A stretch of DNA of 34,227 nt from a virus, in IMG/VR virus record IMGVR_UViG_3300032092_000125, positions 1 to 34,227 of that record; one strand, given 5' to 3'. The position numbers were made by a program, and so were the translations under genes. The first letter of the stretch is position 1; every line of letters starts with the position of its first letter. Below the pieces are notes generated by a model. That model was not told where the DNA came from and made no database searches. It saw nothing but the letters and a program-made list of their open reading frames with translations. This document shows positions 17,048 through 24,824 of this stretch, piece after piece.

Positions 17048-19982
17048 AGCTCGCCTCAATCTCAGCTGACAAGAGATGGAAGGGAAGGTGGTTATCGTTG
17101 ATGATGTCGATACGCATCTCGTCATTCTTGCCGTGGACTGGGAACTTAAACGTACCAGAGTTTATGGGAACCGCAGCAATAACCGATTGGCCAGTCCCAA
17201 GCATTTTGCCGGTATACGGATATAGATATACCGGAGATGCCAGACGGTTTACCACACGAGCTCTGAAGTACGAGGAGTCGCTGTAGACCAAGTACATGTT
17301 CCGCATCTGGTACCGGCCTGAGGCATACACGGAAGTTCCGGTGTTGCTCTGTTGCTTGACGTACTGGGTGCTAAATTCGTATCGACTGCTGTAGACCTCG
17401 CCGACCCAGACCTCAATCGCGCTGACATTGCCTTTGACAACAATGGTGTTTGCCACGGTACCACCGACACTACCAGCGGGGCGGCTACCGTTATCCGAGT
17501 TACTGAACTCGGACGTACCAACGCTGTTAAATGCCTGCACGTTGTAAGTGTAAACCACCCCAGCCAGTGCGGAAATGTCCTCAAAGGCACCTTCGGTGGA
17601 CGTGCCAATTCGTGCGGCGACACCGTTCAAAGTTCGCCAGACGACGTATCCGGTAGCATCCGCAACGGTATTCCAAGTGAGCTCAACGGTAAGCGGGTGG
17701 GTAGCATCATTATCAGATGCCACCAAATTCAATGGACTTGATGGTGGGGTAGGACCGCCACCTCCTCCACCGCCTCCGCCACCGCCGCCTCCACCTCCGC
17801 CGCCAGATCCAGAGCCATCTTCTTCAGGGAACTCGCTTCCGGGGTCACCGATTGAGTTGTCTTCTCCAGTACCTTCTCCGCCATTAGGACCGGAGTTGTC
17901 ACCCTCAACCTCATTACCGAGCAGGTTTGGACTTCCTGGGATGTACACCGTATACAAGTAACCAGCTTCAGTAGTGCTGGTGGCCTGGGCCACAACACGC
18001 ATACGGGAGTAGTTCTCAACGCTGTAGGGGATAGTGATTGTGGTAAGGTTCGTGGAGGAATCGTAAGTCTTGGTGACGGGCTTAAACCGGCGGTCAAGGC
18101 AGGTCACAAATGAACTGTTCTCATCCCGCCGGTTGGGCTCCACAGTAATCTTCTCAAGGTAAAGCCCACCGGTTCGTTGAATGGCAACGTACAAAGTTGA
18201 CTTCATCCAGGTAATGCCACGGATCTCTCCACCGTTAAAGCTCCAGCGGGACCACGAAGACTGAACCCGTTCGTTACCGCTGTTCAGCCACTTGTAGACG
18301 TACAGGTTGAATGGCTCCTGGTCCGTGACACCGATAAGGATGTTGTCGTGGGTAGACCCAACGATTTGACGGAGCTTGCCATTGATGTACTTGGGAACGT
18401 GGGACGAAATATCCGGTGCGGTCAGCGTGGCGTTATCGTTGGGATTCGTGATCATTTCACGGACACCAGAGTAACCACCACGGTCAAACCCAAAGAACAC
18501 ACTCTCGGCAACTACCACTGGACGGCAGTACGACAGGGTGTCATAGTTGCCCACCACGTTAAGCGTAGCAGTCTTGGAGGTCAACGCCGGGGTACCAGAC
18601 AGAACAAACTGGGTCTGGTCAGAGAAGACCACCAACCGCTCAGAAAACGGAACCGCATGGCGGAAGACCGTGATGGCTGGGTAAGACGACCCAACGTCAA
18701 TGGGGTCAGAGTCCAGGAGCGTGGTGACAGTGCTTCGGAAGAAGTTGAAGTAGTTACCAGCTTCGGACAGGACAATGGCTTCCTGGCAAAGGAACCCAAG
18801 GCGACCACGGAACAGGAAGATGTCGTTGATGGTCTTACCGATAAAGCTCGGGTTGGGGTTAGAAGAGGTATCACCAACAGAGCGACTAGTCCACTTGTTG
18901 GCTGTGTTGGCAAAGCTGCTGTACTGGGTACCGTCAAGACGCTTGAACACAAACTCAGTGGACGACACGCGGATAAGCGCGTGAGGCATTGTGTTGTAGT
19001 TGTAATGCTGGACCGTGGACGGACCAATGGTCTCAGACCAAAGACCTTCGCTGATGGTACTCGTGGTGTCCTTGGCAGCGAACTTCACATAGTAATCATC
19101 TTCGGTGGAGTCCGGAAGACCATCCACACGAACGATCATGTTGTTCTTGGCTACCGAAGGAAGGTCACTAAACGACTGCACAGAGTTCTTGATGAGGCCG
19201 ATACCAGATTCACCAAGGCCGCTGTTAACGGTCATGTCGAATGCGGCGGTCTTAGAAATGTAAGTTGTATAGGAGCCTGCACCACGGGTAACAGTCCATC
19301 CACTTCCTGAGCTACCACCATTGGTAACGAAGGCAGCCTTTAGTTCGGCCATGATGGAAATAACATCAGCATGGGAAACATCGTTAAACGACTCGCCATC
19401 AAAAGTTGAGTTGTTGTGCTTAGTTGCTCCGCTCTTCATTTCAGCGGCGACAGTACCTGCAATAGCATACTTAGTGCTATATGCACCCTGCTTGATAAAC
19501 ACCAAAGCCTCATTGACAGCCGCTGCTGTTGCCGTACCAGAGTCCATGCTGACAACCGTATCGGTGTTCAGGATGAACGTGTAGTCAGCCACAGACACAG
19601 CTTTGAACACGGAGTCTGCATTGGTTGACGTGAGGTAGGTCGGAAGACCTCCAGTCAGGTGCACGTTGCTGTGAATGGTCACCGTCATAGTGGTGGTGGT
19701 GCCATCATCATTGATCCGATACACCCCAATACCACCACTGCGGATCACCGCAATGTACCGCTCAGTACCATCCCCACGGTCAATCCCGTGCACCGTGGCC
19801 TTCCCTGCGTCACCATCAATCAACTTTTGAACATGCTCAGTGGGTGGACGCTTGCCAAGGCCCTCAACCGGCGAAGCGTACATGTTCTCCTGAGCTTCGG
19901 CCTGGGTCTGAAACCTCAGAGCAGGGGATTGCTGGGAGATGCCGTTAAGAAGGTTGGCAATGGAAAGGGTAATAAGACTCAT
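17022..19982 (-). CDS. Tail tubular protein B (gp12-like) with Gly17 linker and FN3-like domain
   Basis: A 986-aa nozzle protein. The N-terminus (LLNGISQQSPALRFQTQAEA, then NMYASPVEGLGKRPPTEHV) is diagnostic of T7 gp12-type proteins. The middle contains the conserved LFRGRLGFLCQEAIVLSEAG and TQFVLSGTPALTSKTATLNV blocks. T7 gp12 is 794 aa; the extra length includes an acidic Gly/Ser region at about residues 700-726, an uninterrupted run of 17 glycines (727-743, bases 17754-17804), and an FN3-like domain at about 745-832 (PLNLVASDNDATHPLTVELT, YTYNVQAFNSVGTSEFS). After it the normal gp12-type C-terminal fold resumes. It ends 26 nt inside the gp13-like gene. Confidence 0.95.
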   Translation of the reverse strand: MSLITLSIANLLNGISQQSPALRFQTQAEAQENMYASPVEGLGKRPPTEHVQKLIDGDAGKATVHGIDRGDGTERYIAVIRSGGIGVYRINDDGTTTTMTVTIHSNVHLTGGLPTYLTSTNADSVFKAVSVADYTFILNTDTVVSMDSGTATAAAVNEALVFIKQGAYSTKYAIAGTVAAEMKSGATKHNNSTFDGESFNDVSHADVISIMAELKAAFVTNGGSSGSGWTVTRGAGSYTTYISKTAAFDMTVNSGLGESGIGLIKNSVQSFSDLPSVAKNNMIVRVDGLPDSTEDDYYVKFAAKDTTSTISEGLWSETIGPSTVQHYNYNTMPHALIRVSSTEFVFKRLDGTQYSSFANTANKWTSRSVGDTSSNPNPSFIGKTINDIFLFRGRLGFLCQEAIVLSEAGNYFNFFRSTVTTLLDSDPIDVGSSYPAITVFRHAVPFSERLVVFSDQTQFVLSGTPALTSKTATLNVVGNYDTLSYCRPVVVAESVFFGFDRGGYSGVREMITNPNDNATLTAPDISSHVPKYINGKLRQIVGSTHDNILIGVTDQEPFNLYVYKWLNSGNERVQSSWSRWSFNGGEIRGITWMKSTLYVAIQRTGGLYLEKITVEPNRRDENSSFVTCLDRRFKPVTKTYDSSTNLTTITIPYSVENYSRMRVVAQATSTTEAGYLYTVYIPGSPNLLGNEVEGDNSGPNGGEGTGEDNSIGDPGSEFPEEDGSGSGGGGGGGGGGGGGGGGGPTPPSSPLNLVASDNDATHPLTVELTWNTVADATGYVVWRTLNGVAARIGTSTEGAFEDISALAGVVYTYNVQAFNSVGTSEFSNSDNGSRPAGSVGGTVANTIVVKGNVSAIEVWVGEVYSSRYEFSTQYVKQQSNTGTSVYASGRYQMRNMYLVYSDSSYFRARVVNRLASPVYLYPYTGKMLGTGQSVIAAVPINSGTFKFPVHGKNDEMRIDIINDNHLPFHLLSAEIEASYVTRSQRA

Positions 19983-19985
19983 TGG

Positions 19986-20591
19986 TTATCCAGTGAAGTC
20001 CTCGGGGTAGTTGCGATCAATGATTCGGTACGTTGAGTAGTTGTCAAAGATGGTGCGATCAGCAGTCTCGCCTTCGTACTCACGGAGCTTGGTGAGAGCA
20101 AACACCTCGTCACGCAGGGTAAACCCATGGTGCTTCTCAGAGCCCACCATGCGGTCACCAAAGATGCGTGAAGCGCGGATCATAATGTACCCACGGGCTG
20201 CCTGAGGGATTTCCTCCCAGTCCAGACCGTAGATGACGGTGGCCTTGATGCTTTTTTCAAAGACCGTGGTCTTGTTCTTCTTGTCGTAAAGCTTGTTGCC
20301 ACGAAGAACAACCTCAAAGTCACCACGGTTAATCCCATCGACATCGACCATGAGGGCGTTGGGCGAGACCACAATCTCACCGCTGCTGGGATCTGGGACC
20401 AGCTCAACATCCTCCTCGGTATTCCAGTGCCACCCTTCAGACTGAACCGAAAGGTTAATCTCATCCAGGATCTGAATAGCCAAGGCTGTATCGGCAGAGT
20501 TGTAACCAGACAGAGAACTGATCGGGGAACACCCGATAGTGCTCAGCATGGTGTTGATAGCCTGAAGCTTGGTGGTTGGAGTAAGAGCCAT
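19986..20591 (-). CDS. Tail tubular protein A (gp11-like)
   Basis: A 201-aa head-to-tail adaptor. It shows the family's pattern throughout: LQAINTMLSTIGCSPISSL near the N-terminus, ALAIQILDEINLSVQSEGW, WNTEEDVELVPD, and ARGYIMIRASRIFGDRMVGS followed by an acidic helical C-terminus. T7 gp11 is 196 aa. Twelve copies are expected between the portal and the gp12 nozzle. It lies 3 nt upstream of the gp12-like gene and 15 nt downstream of the SGNH-hydrolase gene; in T7 it directly follows the capsid and T-phi, so the hydrolase gene is an insertion in otherwise conserved order. Confidence 0.96.
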   Translation of the reverse strand: MALTPTTKLQAINTMLSTIGCSPISSLSGYNSADTALAIQILDEINLSVQSEGWHWNTEEDVELVPDPSSGEIVVSPNALMVDVDGINRGDFEVVLRGNKLYDKKNKTTVFEKSIKATVIYGLDWEEIPQAARGYIMIRASRIFGDRMVGSEKHHGFTLRDEVFALTKLREYEGETADRTIFDNYSTYRIIDRNYPEDFTG

Positions 20592-20606
20592 GGGCTCTCC
20601 TTTCGA

Positions 20607-21968
20607 TTACTTATTGAGAGCAGCCACGATCAGTGCACCGACAGCCGCATAGCCAGTCAACGAGAGATGTGAGTTGCCACCGGAATCGTAAAAGCTGTTG
20701 GTATTCAGGTAGGTGTAAGGTGCCATCTCATTCATGTCAATGAACGTCACCTGGTTGCTAGCACCGAACGAAACGCTGGTCTTACCGAGAACTCGGCCTG
20801 CTGCAAGAGTGGTATCAGCCGCAGCCTGGGTGTGGGTAACAGCCACAACGAATGCAAGGTCCGAAGAGGGGTAACCAAGGGCAGTCCACTTGGTCTGGAA
20901 ATGGCTAATCATGGCGTTAGTCTTGGTTGCCCAAGCAGACAAGTTGGCTGCACCAACGTCATTGACACCGGTGTAGGTAAACACTAGGACTCGGCCAGAG
21001 CCGCCCTGAAGGATCTGACGCTCACGAAGCTCTCGCAGGTAAGTCGTAGTGGTGTCGCCAGAAGCAACTATTCCATCGCTGATCTGAGTCGTGGTACCAC
21101 CGGAGTAGACACCCATGCCAGTAACAGCAAAACCCTTGACATTGCGAGAGACGGATTCAAACAGGAATCCAACCGGCCCGATTACACTACCCTCACCGTA
21201 GAAGGCATCTGTCTTGGTAAAGCGAATAGCCTTACCGGAACGACCGGCGTTTGCAGCAATGGTGTGGCTAGCAATGCTGTAGCCAGACGTTCCGGTGTTG
21301 GTGTTGTAAGACGTGCCGCTAATCCAAGCACCGTCAGTATTGTTAAATGATCCAGCCTTAAAGCTGCCAGAACCGGTGGTGAAAGTCGCGTATCCAACCC
21401 GGTAGGTCAGTGCATTAGTGACACCAATCGACGAAGTTGCACCAAGCTCAGTATATTGACTTGCTTGGAAAGTTGTTCCGCTGGCAATATAGGCCCAATC
21501 AAGCACGGGACCGGCTGGCTTAAAGCCACTGCTGCCGCCGTTCCAGGCGTTGTTAATCGCAGTTAGGGAAGTCTGAGCTGAGCCAAGAGACACCGAAGCA
21601 GATCCACCCTGTGCCGTTCCAATCAGTGCCTGGTTTGCGTCAATGGCAAGAGCCGAATACTTACCAGCGGGCTGGTTGACGGTTGCCGTTGCGCCACCGC
21701 AAGGGAAAATTCCGGTTGCATAAGCAGCAGCACCAGCATCAAGGAGGCCCTTCTCCCAAGCATAGAGCATACCGCCATTAGAGCTGTACGCTCCGTTGCT
21801 GTCAGAAATCACCACCACGTCCAGAGAGTCCTTACCAGCGATCACGTCCTTCACAAACTGGTCAGCCATGGTTGAACCATATGCTCCAGCCTGCTGCTGG
21901 TTAAGGGTGCTGGTGACATACCCACGGGGGTAACGCTCGTTGTTGCTGGGATCAAAAACTGCTGGCAT
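20607..21968 (-). CDS. SGNH/GDSL-type hydrolase-like virion gene
   Basis: A 453-aa protein with SGNH-hydrolase signposts: block I as SLDVVVISDSNGAYSS with candidate nucleophile S57, block III as TYTGVNDVG (the Asn position) near residue 330, and block V as FYDSGGNSHLSLTGY with candidates D428 and H434. Between blocks I and III lies a large Ser/Thr/Gly-rich beta domain (about 130-290), an arrangement seen in phage esterases that deacetylate surface polysaccharide. The first block is SDS, not GDS, so activity is not assured. Placement between capsid and tail adaptor suggests a late, probably virion-associated protein. The alternative is a decoration protein with a decayed hydrolase fold. Confidence 0.8.
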   Translation of the reverse strand: MPAVFDPSNNERYPRGYVTSTLNQQQAGAYGSTMADQFVKDVIAGKDSLDVVVISDSNGAYSSNGGMLYAWEKGLLDAGAAAYATGIFPCGGATATVNQPAGKYSALAIDANQALIGTAQGGSASVSLGSAQTSLTAINNAWNGGSSGFKPAGPVLDWAYIASGTTFQASQYTELGATSSIGVTNALTYRVGYATFTTGSGSFKAGSFNNTDGAWISGTSYNTNTGTSGYSIASHTIAANAGRSGKAIRFTKTDAFYGEGSVIGPVGFLFESVSRNVKGFAVTGMGVYSGGTTTQISDGIVASGDTTTTYLRELRERQILQGGSGRVLVFTYTGVNDVGAANLSAWATKTNAMISHFQTKWTALGYPSSDLAFVVAVTHTQAAADTTLAAGRVLGKTSVSFGASNQVTFIDMNEMAPYTYLNTNSFYDSGGNSHLSLTGYAAVGALIVAALNK

Positions 21969-22003
21969 GTTGTTCCTTGTTGTTTAGGGTTGAGTGAGGA
22001 ATA

Positions 22004-22032
22004 GGCCAAGAGCCCTTTCGGTACTCTTGGCC
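22004..22032. terminator. T-phi-like hairpin after the capsid gene
   Basis: GGCCAAGAG (22004-22012) and CTCTTGGCC (22024-22032) form a perfect 9-bp stem around an 11-nt loop, 20 nt downstream of the major capsid stop. It sits exactly where T7 has its late terminator T-phi after gene 10. The minus-strand tail is only TATTCC, so termination of late transcription is probably partial, as for T-phi. The plus-strand tail (ATTTGTATTTT) is more U-rich, so it could also stop antisense transcription. Confidence 0.75.
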
Positions 22033-22052
22033 ATTTGTATTTTCAAACAGTA

Positions 22053-23033
22053 TCAGGCCGTAGCCAGAACCACCGACGACTCGGGACGCAGGATGCCCGA
22101 ACCCATGGCATACTTGGCCACCATCAGGTTACCCTGAAGGCGGATGTTGTACTCGCTCTCCATAGCCAGATCCATCAGCTTCACCGTACCGATAGCACTC
22201 TTGTGGAACGCCACACACTGGACGTTCGTGAAGTTGCCGTGGTAAGCATTGTTCTGGCTGGAGGTGCTGACGTTGGTCTTCAGAACGCTGGCAGCGTTGT
22301 TGCTCTTCACCAGAGCAAAACCAGCCACCTTCAGAAGCTTACCCTCGTAGTACGTTCCGTTGCTGTCGCCGCCGAAGTCACGGTCGATCAGGGCCAGACC
22401 CTGGGTGCTGTTCACGATGGTCCAGTAGTCATCGGGGGTGACCACGGCAAAGCGATCTTCGCTCGGGACGTTGTTCTTGTCCAGAGCAGCAGCCGCCTTG
22501 TACAGACCATCCACGATACCCGCACCGGTGTAAGCAGCGTTTACAGCAACGCTGTTCTTAGTCGGCATACCGGTGGTGGCTGAAGCCTGACCAGCCAGAA
22601 TCGCCAGACCAAGCAGGTTCTTATCGAACTGGTTGGCCAGAGCGCGACCGATTTCCTGGGCGTAGATCGAACGCACATCGTAGTGGTTCTTCATCTCGTC
22701 CAGCTTATCCACGAACACGCTCGACAGGAGAAGCTGATCAATGTAAATGACCTTCTCGTTGTGCTTGATGTTCTGGAGGTAGCTACCTTCCACGGCAATA
22801 TCCTGGCCGGGAGTGTGGTAAGCCACGCCAGCCACACCAGCGCAGGGGAACGAAGCCGACTTGCCGCTGGAAATCGTGCGGATCATCTGCTTGTCCTTCA
22901 TCACGGTGGTCGTTTCAAACGACTGAAGGACTTCGCCACCGAACACCTGGAGGAAAAGCTCATTGTTCTTTGCAAAAGTGCCGGTAGTGTCGTTGTTAAC
23001 ACGACCACCGAAAGTAATACTAGTAACTGCCAT
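22053..23033 (-). CDS. Major capsid protein (gp10-like)
   Basis: A 326-aa HK97-fold shell protein, close to T7 gp10A (345 aa). Landmarks are NNELFLQVFGGEVLQSFETT at about 23-42, KDKQMIRTISSGKSASFPC, EKVIYIDQLLLSSVFVDKLD near 93-112, and RSIYAQEIGRALANQFDKN, with a C-terminal NIRLQGNLMVAKYAMGSGIL. A strong ribosome site (AAAGGAG) lies 5 nt before the ATG, fitting the most abundant late product. It is preceded by a hairpin-rich leader and followed by the T-phi-like hairpin. There is no slippery sequence or downstream extension at the stop codon, so a gp10B-type frameshift product is unlikely. Confidence 0.97.
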   Translation of the reverse strand: MAVTSITFGGRVNNDTTGTFAKNNELFLQVFGGEVLQSFETTTVMKDKQMIRTISSGKSASFPCAGVAGVAYHTPGQDIAVEGSYLQNIKHNEKVIYIDQLLLSSVFVDKLDEMKNHYDVRSIYAQEIGRALANQFDKNLLGLAILAGQASATTGMPTKNSVAVNAAYTGAGIVDGLYKAAAALDKNNVPSEDRFAVVTPDDYWTIVNSTQGLALIDRDFGGDSNGTYYEGKLLKVAGFALVKSNNAASVLKTNVSTSSQNNAYHGNFTNVQCVAFHKSAIGTVKLMDLAMESEYNIRLQGNLMVAKYAMGSGILRPESSVVLATA

Positions 23034-23070
23034 TGTATGGCTCCTTTAAGTAACAGAATGCGATTGACAA

Positions 23071-23100
23071 GGGACAGCACAAAGCTGCCCCAAACAGGGG
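23071..23100 (-). promoter_or_regulatory. Alternative hairpins in the capsid mRNA leader
   Basis: On the minus strand GGGGCAGC (23091-23084) pairs with GCTGTCCC (23078-23071) around TTTGT, with one G.U. The same GGGG can instead pair with CCCC at 23100-23097 around TGTTT. The two structures exclude each other. They lie about 40 nt upstream of the capsid start codon. Possible roles are mRNA processing, 5' stabilisation, or a weak terminator separating the small upstream genes from the capsid; no strong U-tract follows. Confidence 0.45.
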
Positions 23101-23152
23101 ATACTTTTTCCCTCGACCGTGGTATGACAGCCGCAGCGTGCCAAAGACGATC

Positions 23153-23425
23153 TTACGGATTAAGCTTAGGGTCTTTAGAAGTAGCTCCCTCAGGAGCCAC
23201 ATACCCAGCGTACCAACCCTCGGGTAACGCTACGGTATTGGATGACAGTTCCCATTCGGAACCGTTCCAGAAATAGACATGGCCCCGGACATCAGGGCCA
23301 AGCCTTACTAGATCATGGTCTGCCGGGTGGACGAACACGACCCGTGTATTGTTGCACCCGTTTAGAAAACCGGTCGTAGACATTGCCAGGACCAGCAGGG
23401 GCATCTTTCGCAAGCGTGCGTTCAT
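23153..23425 (-). CDS. Putative lipoprotein overlapping a small membrane-protein gene
   Basis: A 90-aa protein from the ATG at 23425. It has a basic N-terminus (MNARLRK), a hydrophobic stretch (PLLVLAMSTTGFL) and a lipobox LNGC with acylation site C24, so it should be exported and lipid-anchored. The mature part (VFVHPADHDLVRLGPDVRGH, then VYFWNGSEWELSSNTVALPE and GWYAG) resembles a small lipoprotein type often found in phage lysis regions. An in-frame ATG at 23485 would hide the signal peptide behind 20 extra residues, so I prefer 23425. The first 113 nt overlap the 61-aa gene in another frame, as in Rz/Rz1 spanin pairs, but the mature domain is larger than a classic Rz1. Confidence 0.72.
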   Translation of the reverse strand: MNARLRKMPLLVLAMSTTGFLNGCNNTRVVFVHPADHDLVRLGPDVRGHVYFWNGSEWELSSNTVALPEGWYAGYVAPEGATSKDPKLNP

Positions 23426-23498
23426 TGGCGCGTTCCCATATCCGACAGACCAATTCCTTAACAAGGGCTTGAATGGCAACCACAATGGCTGCCCACAT
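23313..23498 (-). CDS. Small N-terminal membrane protein, possible spanin partner
   Basis: A 61-aa protein with a short hydrophobic N-terminus (MWAAIVVAIQALVKELVCRI) and a basic, Gly/Pro-rich tail (RTLAKDAPAGPGNVYDRFS... ending RVRPPGRP). Its ATG lies immediately after the preceding stop (TGAATG), with AGAAGGG upstream as ribosome site. The overlap with the lipoprotein gene recalls an inner-membrane/outer-membrane spanin pair. It is much shorter than typical i-spanins and lacks a long coiled coil, so this is a positional suggestion. Alternatives are a small holin-like or unrelated protein. Confidence 0.6.
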   Translation of the reverse strand: MWAAIVVAIQALVKELVCRIWERANERTLAKDAPAGPGNVYDRFSKRVQQYTGRVRPPGRP

Positions 23499-23621
23499 TC
23501 AATAACCCTTCTTCATCTGAGCGTAGGCTTCCTTGGACACCGTTGACTTAGACTTCGGTCTACTGGTGCCAGCCTTCTTACGTCGGTTAATGTTGATAAC
23601 CAAAGCGTTCTTCTTCTTCAT
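23499..23621 (-). CDS. 40-aa basic protein
   Basis: A short ORF of 40 codons plus TGA. It starts ATGAAGAAGAAG and encodes MKKKNALVINI followed by NRRKKAGTSRPKSKSTVSKE and an AYAQMKKGY end. It is very Lys/Arg-rich, so nucleic-acid or envelope binding is possible, but no family is recognised. It is credible because it fits exactly between its neighbours: one nucleotide separates its start from the upstream stop, and its stop abuts the next ATG. It is too short for most automated gene callers. Confidence 0.6.
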   Translation of the reverse strand: MKKKNALVININRRKKAGTSRPKSKSTVSKEAYAQMKKGY

Positions 23622-23622
23622 A

Positions 23623-23853
23623 TTAGCATCCCCACCTTTTTCGTGCGGCCTTTCCTCGTTCACCCTTCCAAGAACTGCTACGAGCGCAGAAGGACTTATG
23701 GCGCGGATTGTCCTTATCCTTGGTAGGAGCCTTCAGGTTAGATCCTGTGGCCTTGTTGTACTTAGCCCGACCCTTGGCAGTGAGACCAGCACCCTGAGAT
23801 ACAGGGAGCTTTTCTCCTCGGCCAATCGAAAGGTTGGGGCTACGTCGGTACAT
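23623..23853 (-). CDS. Small basic DUF6321-like protein
   Basis: A 76-aa basic protein from the ATG at 23853 (MYRRSPNLSIGRG). The core VSQGAGLTAKGRAKYNKATG, followed by SNLKAPTKDKDNPRHKSFCA, matches a small domain recurring in many tailed phages (known to me as DUF6321), normally ending in a Cys/Arg-rich tail as here (KRWGC). Function is unknown. A longer frame exists upstream but would run through the holin-like gene, while the ATG at 23853 overlaps that gene's TAA by one base (TAATG), so I use it. It sits in the gene cluster between scaffold and capsid. Confidence 0.75.
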   Translation of the reverse strand: MYRRSPNLSIGRGEKLPVSQGAGLTAKGRAKYNKATGSNLKAPTKDKDNPRHKSFCARSSSWKGERGKAARKRWGC

Positions 23854-24044
23854 TAGCTGTTCTTCTTCATCGACAGGCGTGCGCCGGTATAGCCAAGGGC
23901 CACCAGAGCAGCCGTGGCGGTACCCAGGATCTGGTTCCAAGCACCTTCCATGGGGACCAGGCCGCTGGCCTGAATCGCACCAACGGCAACGGCAAGCAGG
24001 CTCATCCAAAACTCAGTCGTCTTATATCCAGGCTTAAGTTCCAT
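23853..24044 (-). CDS. Two-TM small membrane protein, holin-like
   Basis: A 63-aa protein, MELKPGYKTTEFW, with two membrane segments (FWMSLLAVAVGAIQASGLV at about 12-30 and WNQILGTATAALVALGYTGA at about 36-55) and a positively charged C-terminus (RLSMKKNS). This is the size and topology of class II holins, and proteins starting with a similar GYKTTEFW motif are common in phages and sometimes labelled holins. Activity is not demonstrable from sequence. A second candidate is the 72-aa TM protein next to the terminase. No endolysin gene is in the window, so a complete lysis cassette cannot be assembled here. Confidence 0.7.
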   Translation of the reverse strand: MELKPGYKTTEFWMSLLAVAVGAIQASGLVPMEGAWNQILGTATAALVALGYTGARLSMKKNS

Positions 24045-24055
24045 TGTTTGTCCTT

Positions 24056-24817
24056 TCAGATGCTATTGGAAGTGGCAACACGACGGGCAACCTCTTCGCG
24101 GTATGCCGGGTCATTCTTGTATCGCGGATCAGACATGGCCTTGACCATCTCTGCCGTGCTGGCAAAACCAGAAGTCTTAGCCGGTCGGCCAGCGATCAGC
24201 TTGGGCTCGTTGTTGTTGGCAACGAAACGGGCATGAAGACCCTGGACTGCGAACAGCATTTGGCTTCGGTCACCAGACTCAACGGCCTTGTTGTACGCCA
24301 GAATCTCTTCCTCCTTAAGACTCTGGCGTGCCCAGTCAATGACCTTGTTGTACGAGTCCTTACCACCAACCGCAGACAAAACCTCTGCCTCGGCCTGGGT
24401 CATCACGGCCTGCTGACCAGCAATGAACTGATCAACGATGTCCTTGCCAATACCCATCTTGGCCAGTTGATCGTAGGACTTGTCACTCAGCTTTCCGCTG
24501 GTGAAGAACTCCTGAGAGAACTTACTCAGCTTGTCCGAAGACTCAGTCACTTCAGCCTTGGGGTCAACGTCGTCTTCCTTGTCCTCGTCACCGGTCTTCG
24601 GGTCAGCCTTAGAGCTCAGCTCGGCATACGCCTTGGCCAGCTCCTCGGGGCTGTTAAAGCCCTCAGGAAGCCACTCAGGGCGATCCGTCTGCTGGGCCTC
24701 AGTGCCATCAGCCTCTGCCGTAGCATCGGGCTGAGGGGCTTGCTCCTTGTTCATCGCTTCCTGCTGGGCAGGGCTAAGCGATCCGGTAATCTCAGGCTTG
24801 AATTCAACTCGGTCCAT
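24056..24817 (-). CDS. Scaffolding protein (gp9-like)
   Basis: A 253-aa, highly acidic helical protein between portal and capsid genes, the T7 gene 9 position (T7 gp9 is 307 aa). The N-terminal third is Gln/Ala/Glu-rich and disordered (AQQEAMNKEQAPQPDATAEA). The middle has RPEWLPEGFNSPEELAKAYA, a motif typical of T7-type scaffolds, then an Asp/Glu stretch (KTGDEDKEDDVDPKAE). The C-terminal helical part (RPAKTSGFASTAEMVKAMSD, then DPAYREEVARRVA) is the usual capsid-interaction end. It shapes the prohead and is released before DNA packaging finishes. Confidence 0.95.
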   Translation of the reverse strand: MDRVEFKPEITGSLSPAQQEAMNKEQAPQPDATAEADGTEAQQTDRPEWLPEGFNSPEELAKAYAELSSKADPKTGDEDKEDDVDPKAEVTESSDKLSKFSQEFFTSGKLSDKSYDQLAKMGIGKDIVDQFIAGQQAVMTQAEAEVLSAVGGKDSYNKVIDWARQSLKEEEILAYNKAVESGDRSQMLFAVQGLHARFVANNNEPKLIAGRPAKTSGFASTAEMVKAMSDPRYKNDPAYREEVARRVATSNSI

Positions 24818-24824
24818 ATGTTCC

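Noticed and set aside
17575-17961. Plus-strand polyproline protein
   Set aside because: It is the antisense of the Gly17 linker in the nozzle protein.
18348-19310. 320-aa plus-strand frame
   Set aside because: It lies entirely opposite the well-supported tail tubular protein B gene and has no recognisable domain; it follows from the codon bias of the real gene.
22030-22060. Capsid frameshift product like T7 gp10B
   Set aside because: No slippery run precedes the stop, and the T-phi-like hairpin follows within 20 nt, leaving no room for a structured extension.
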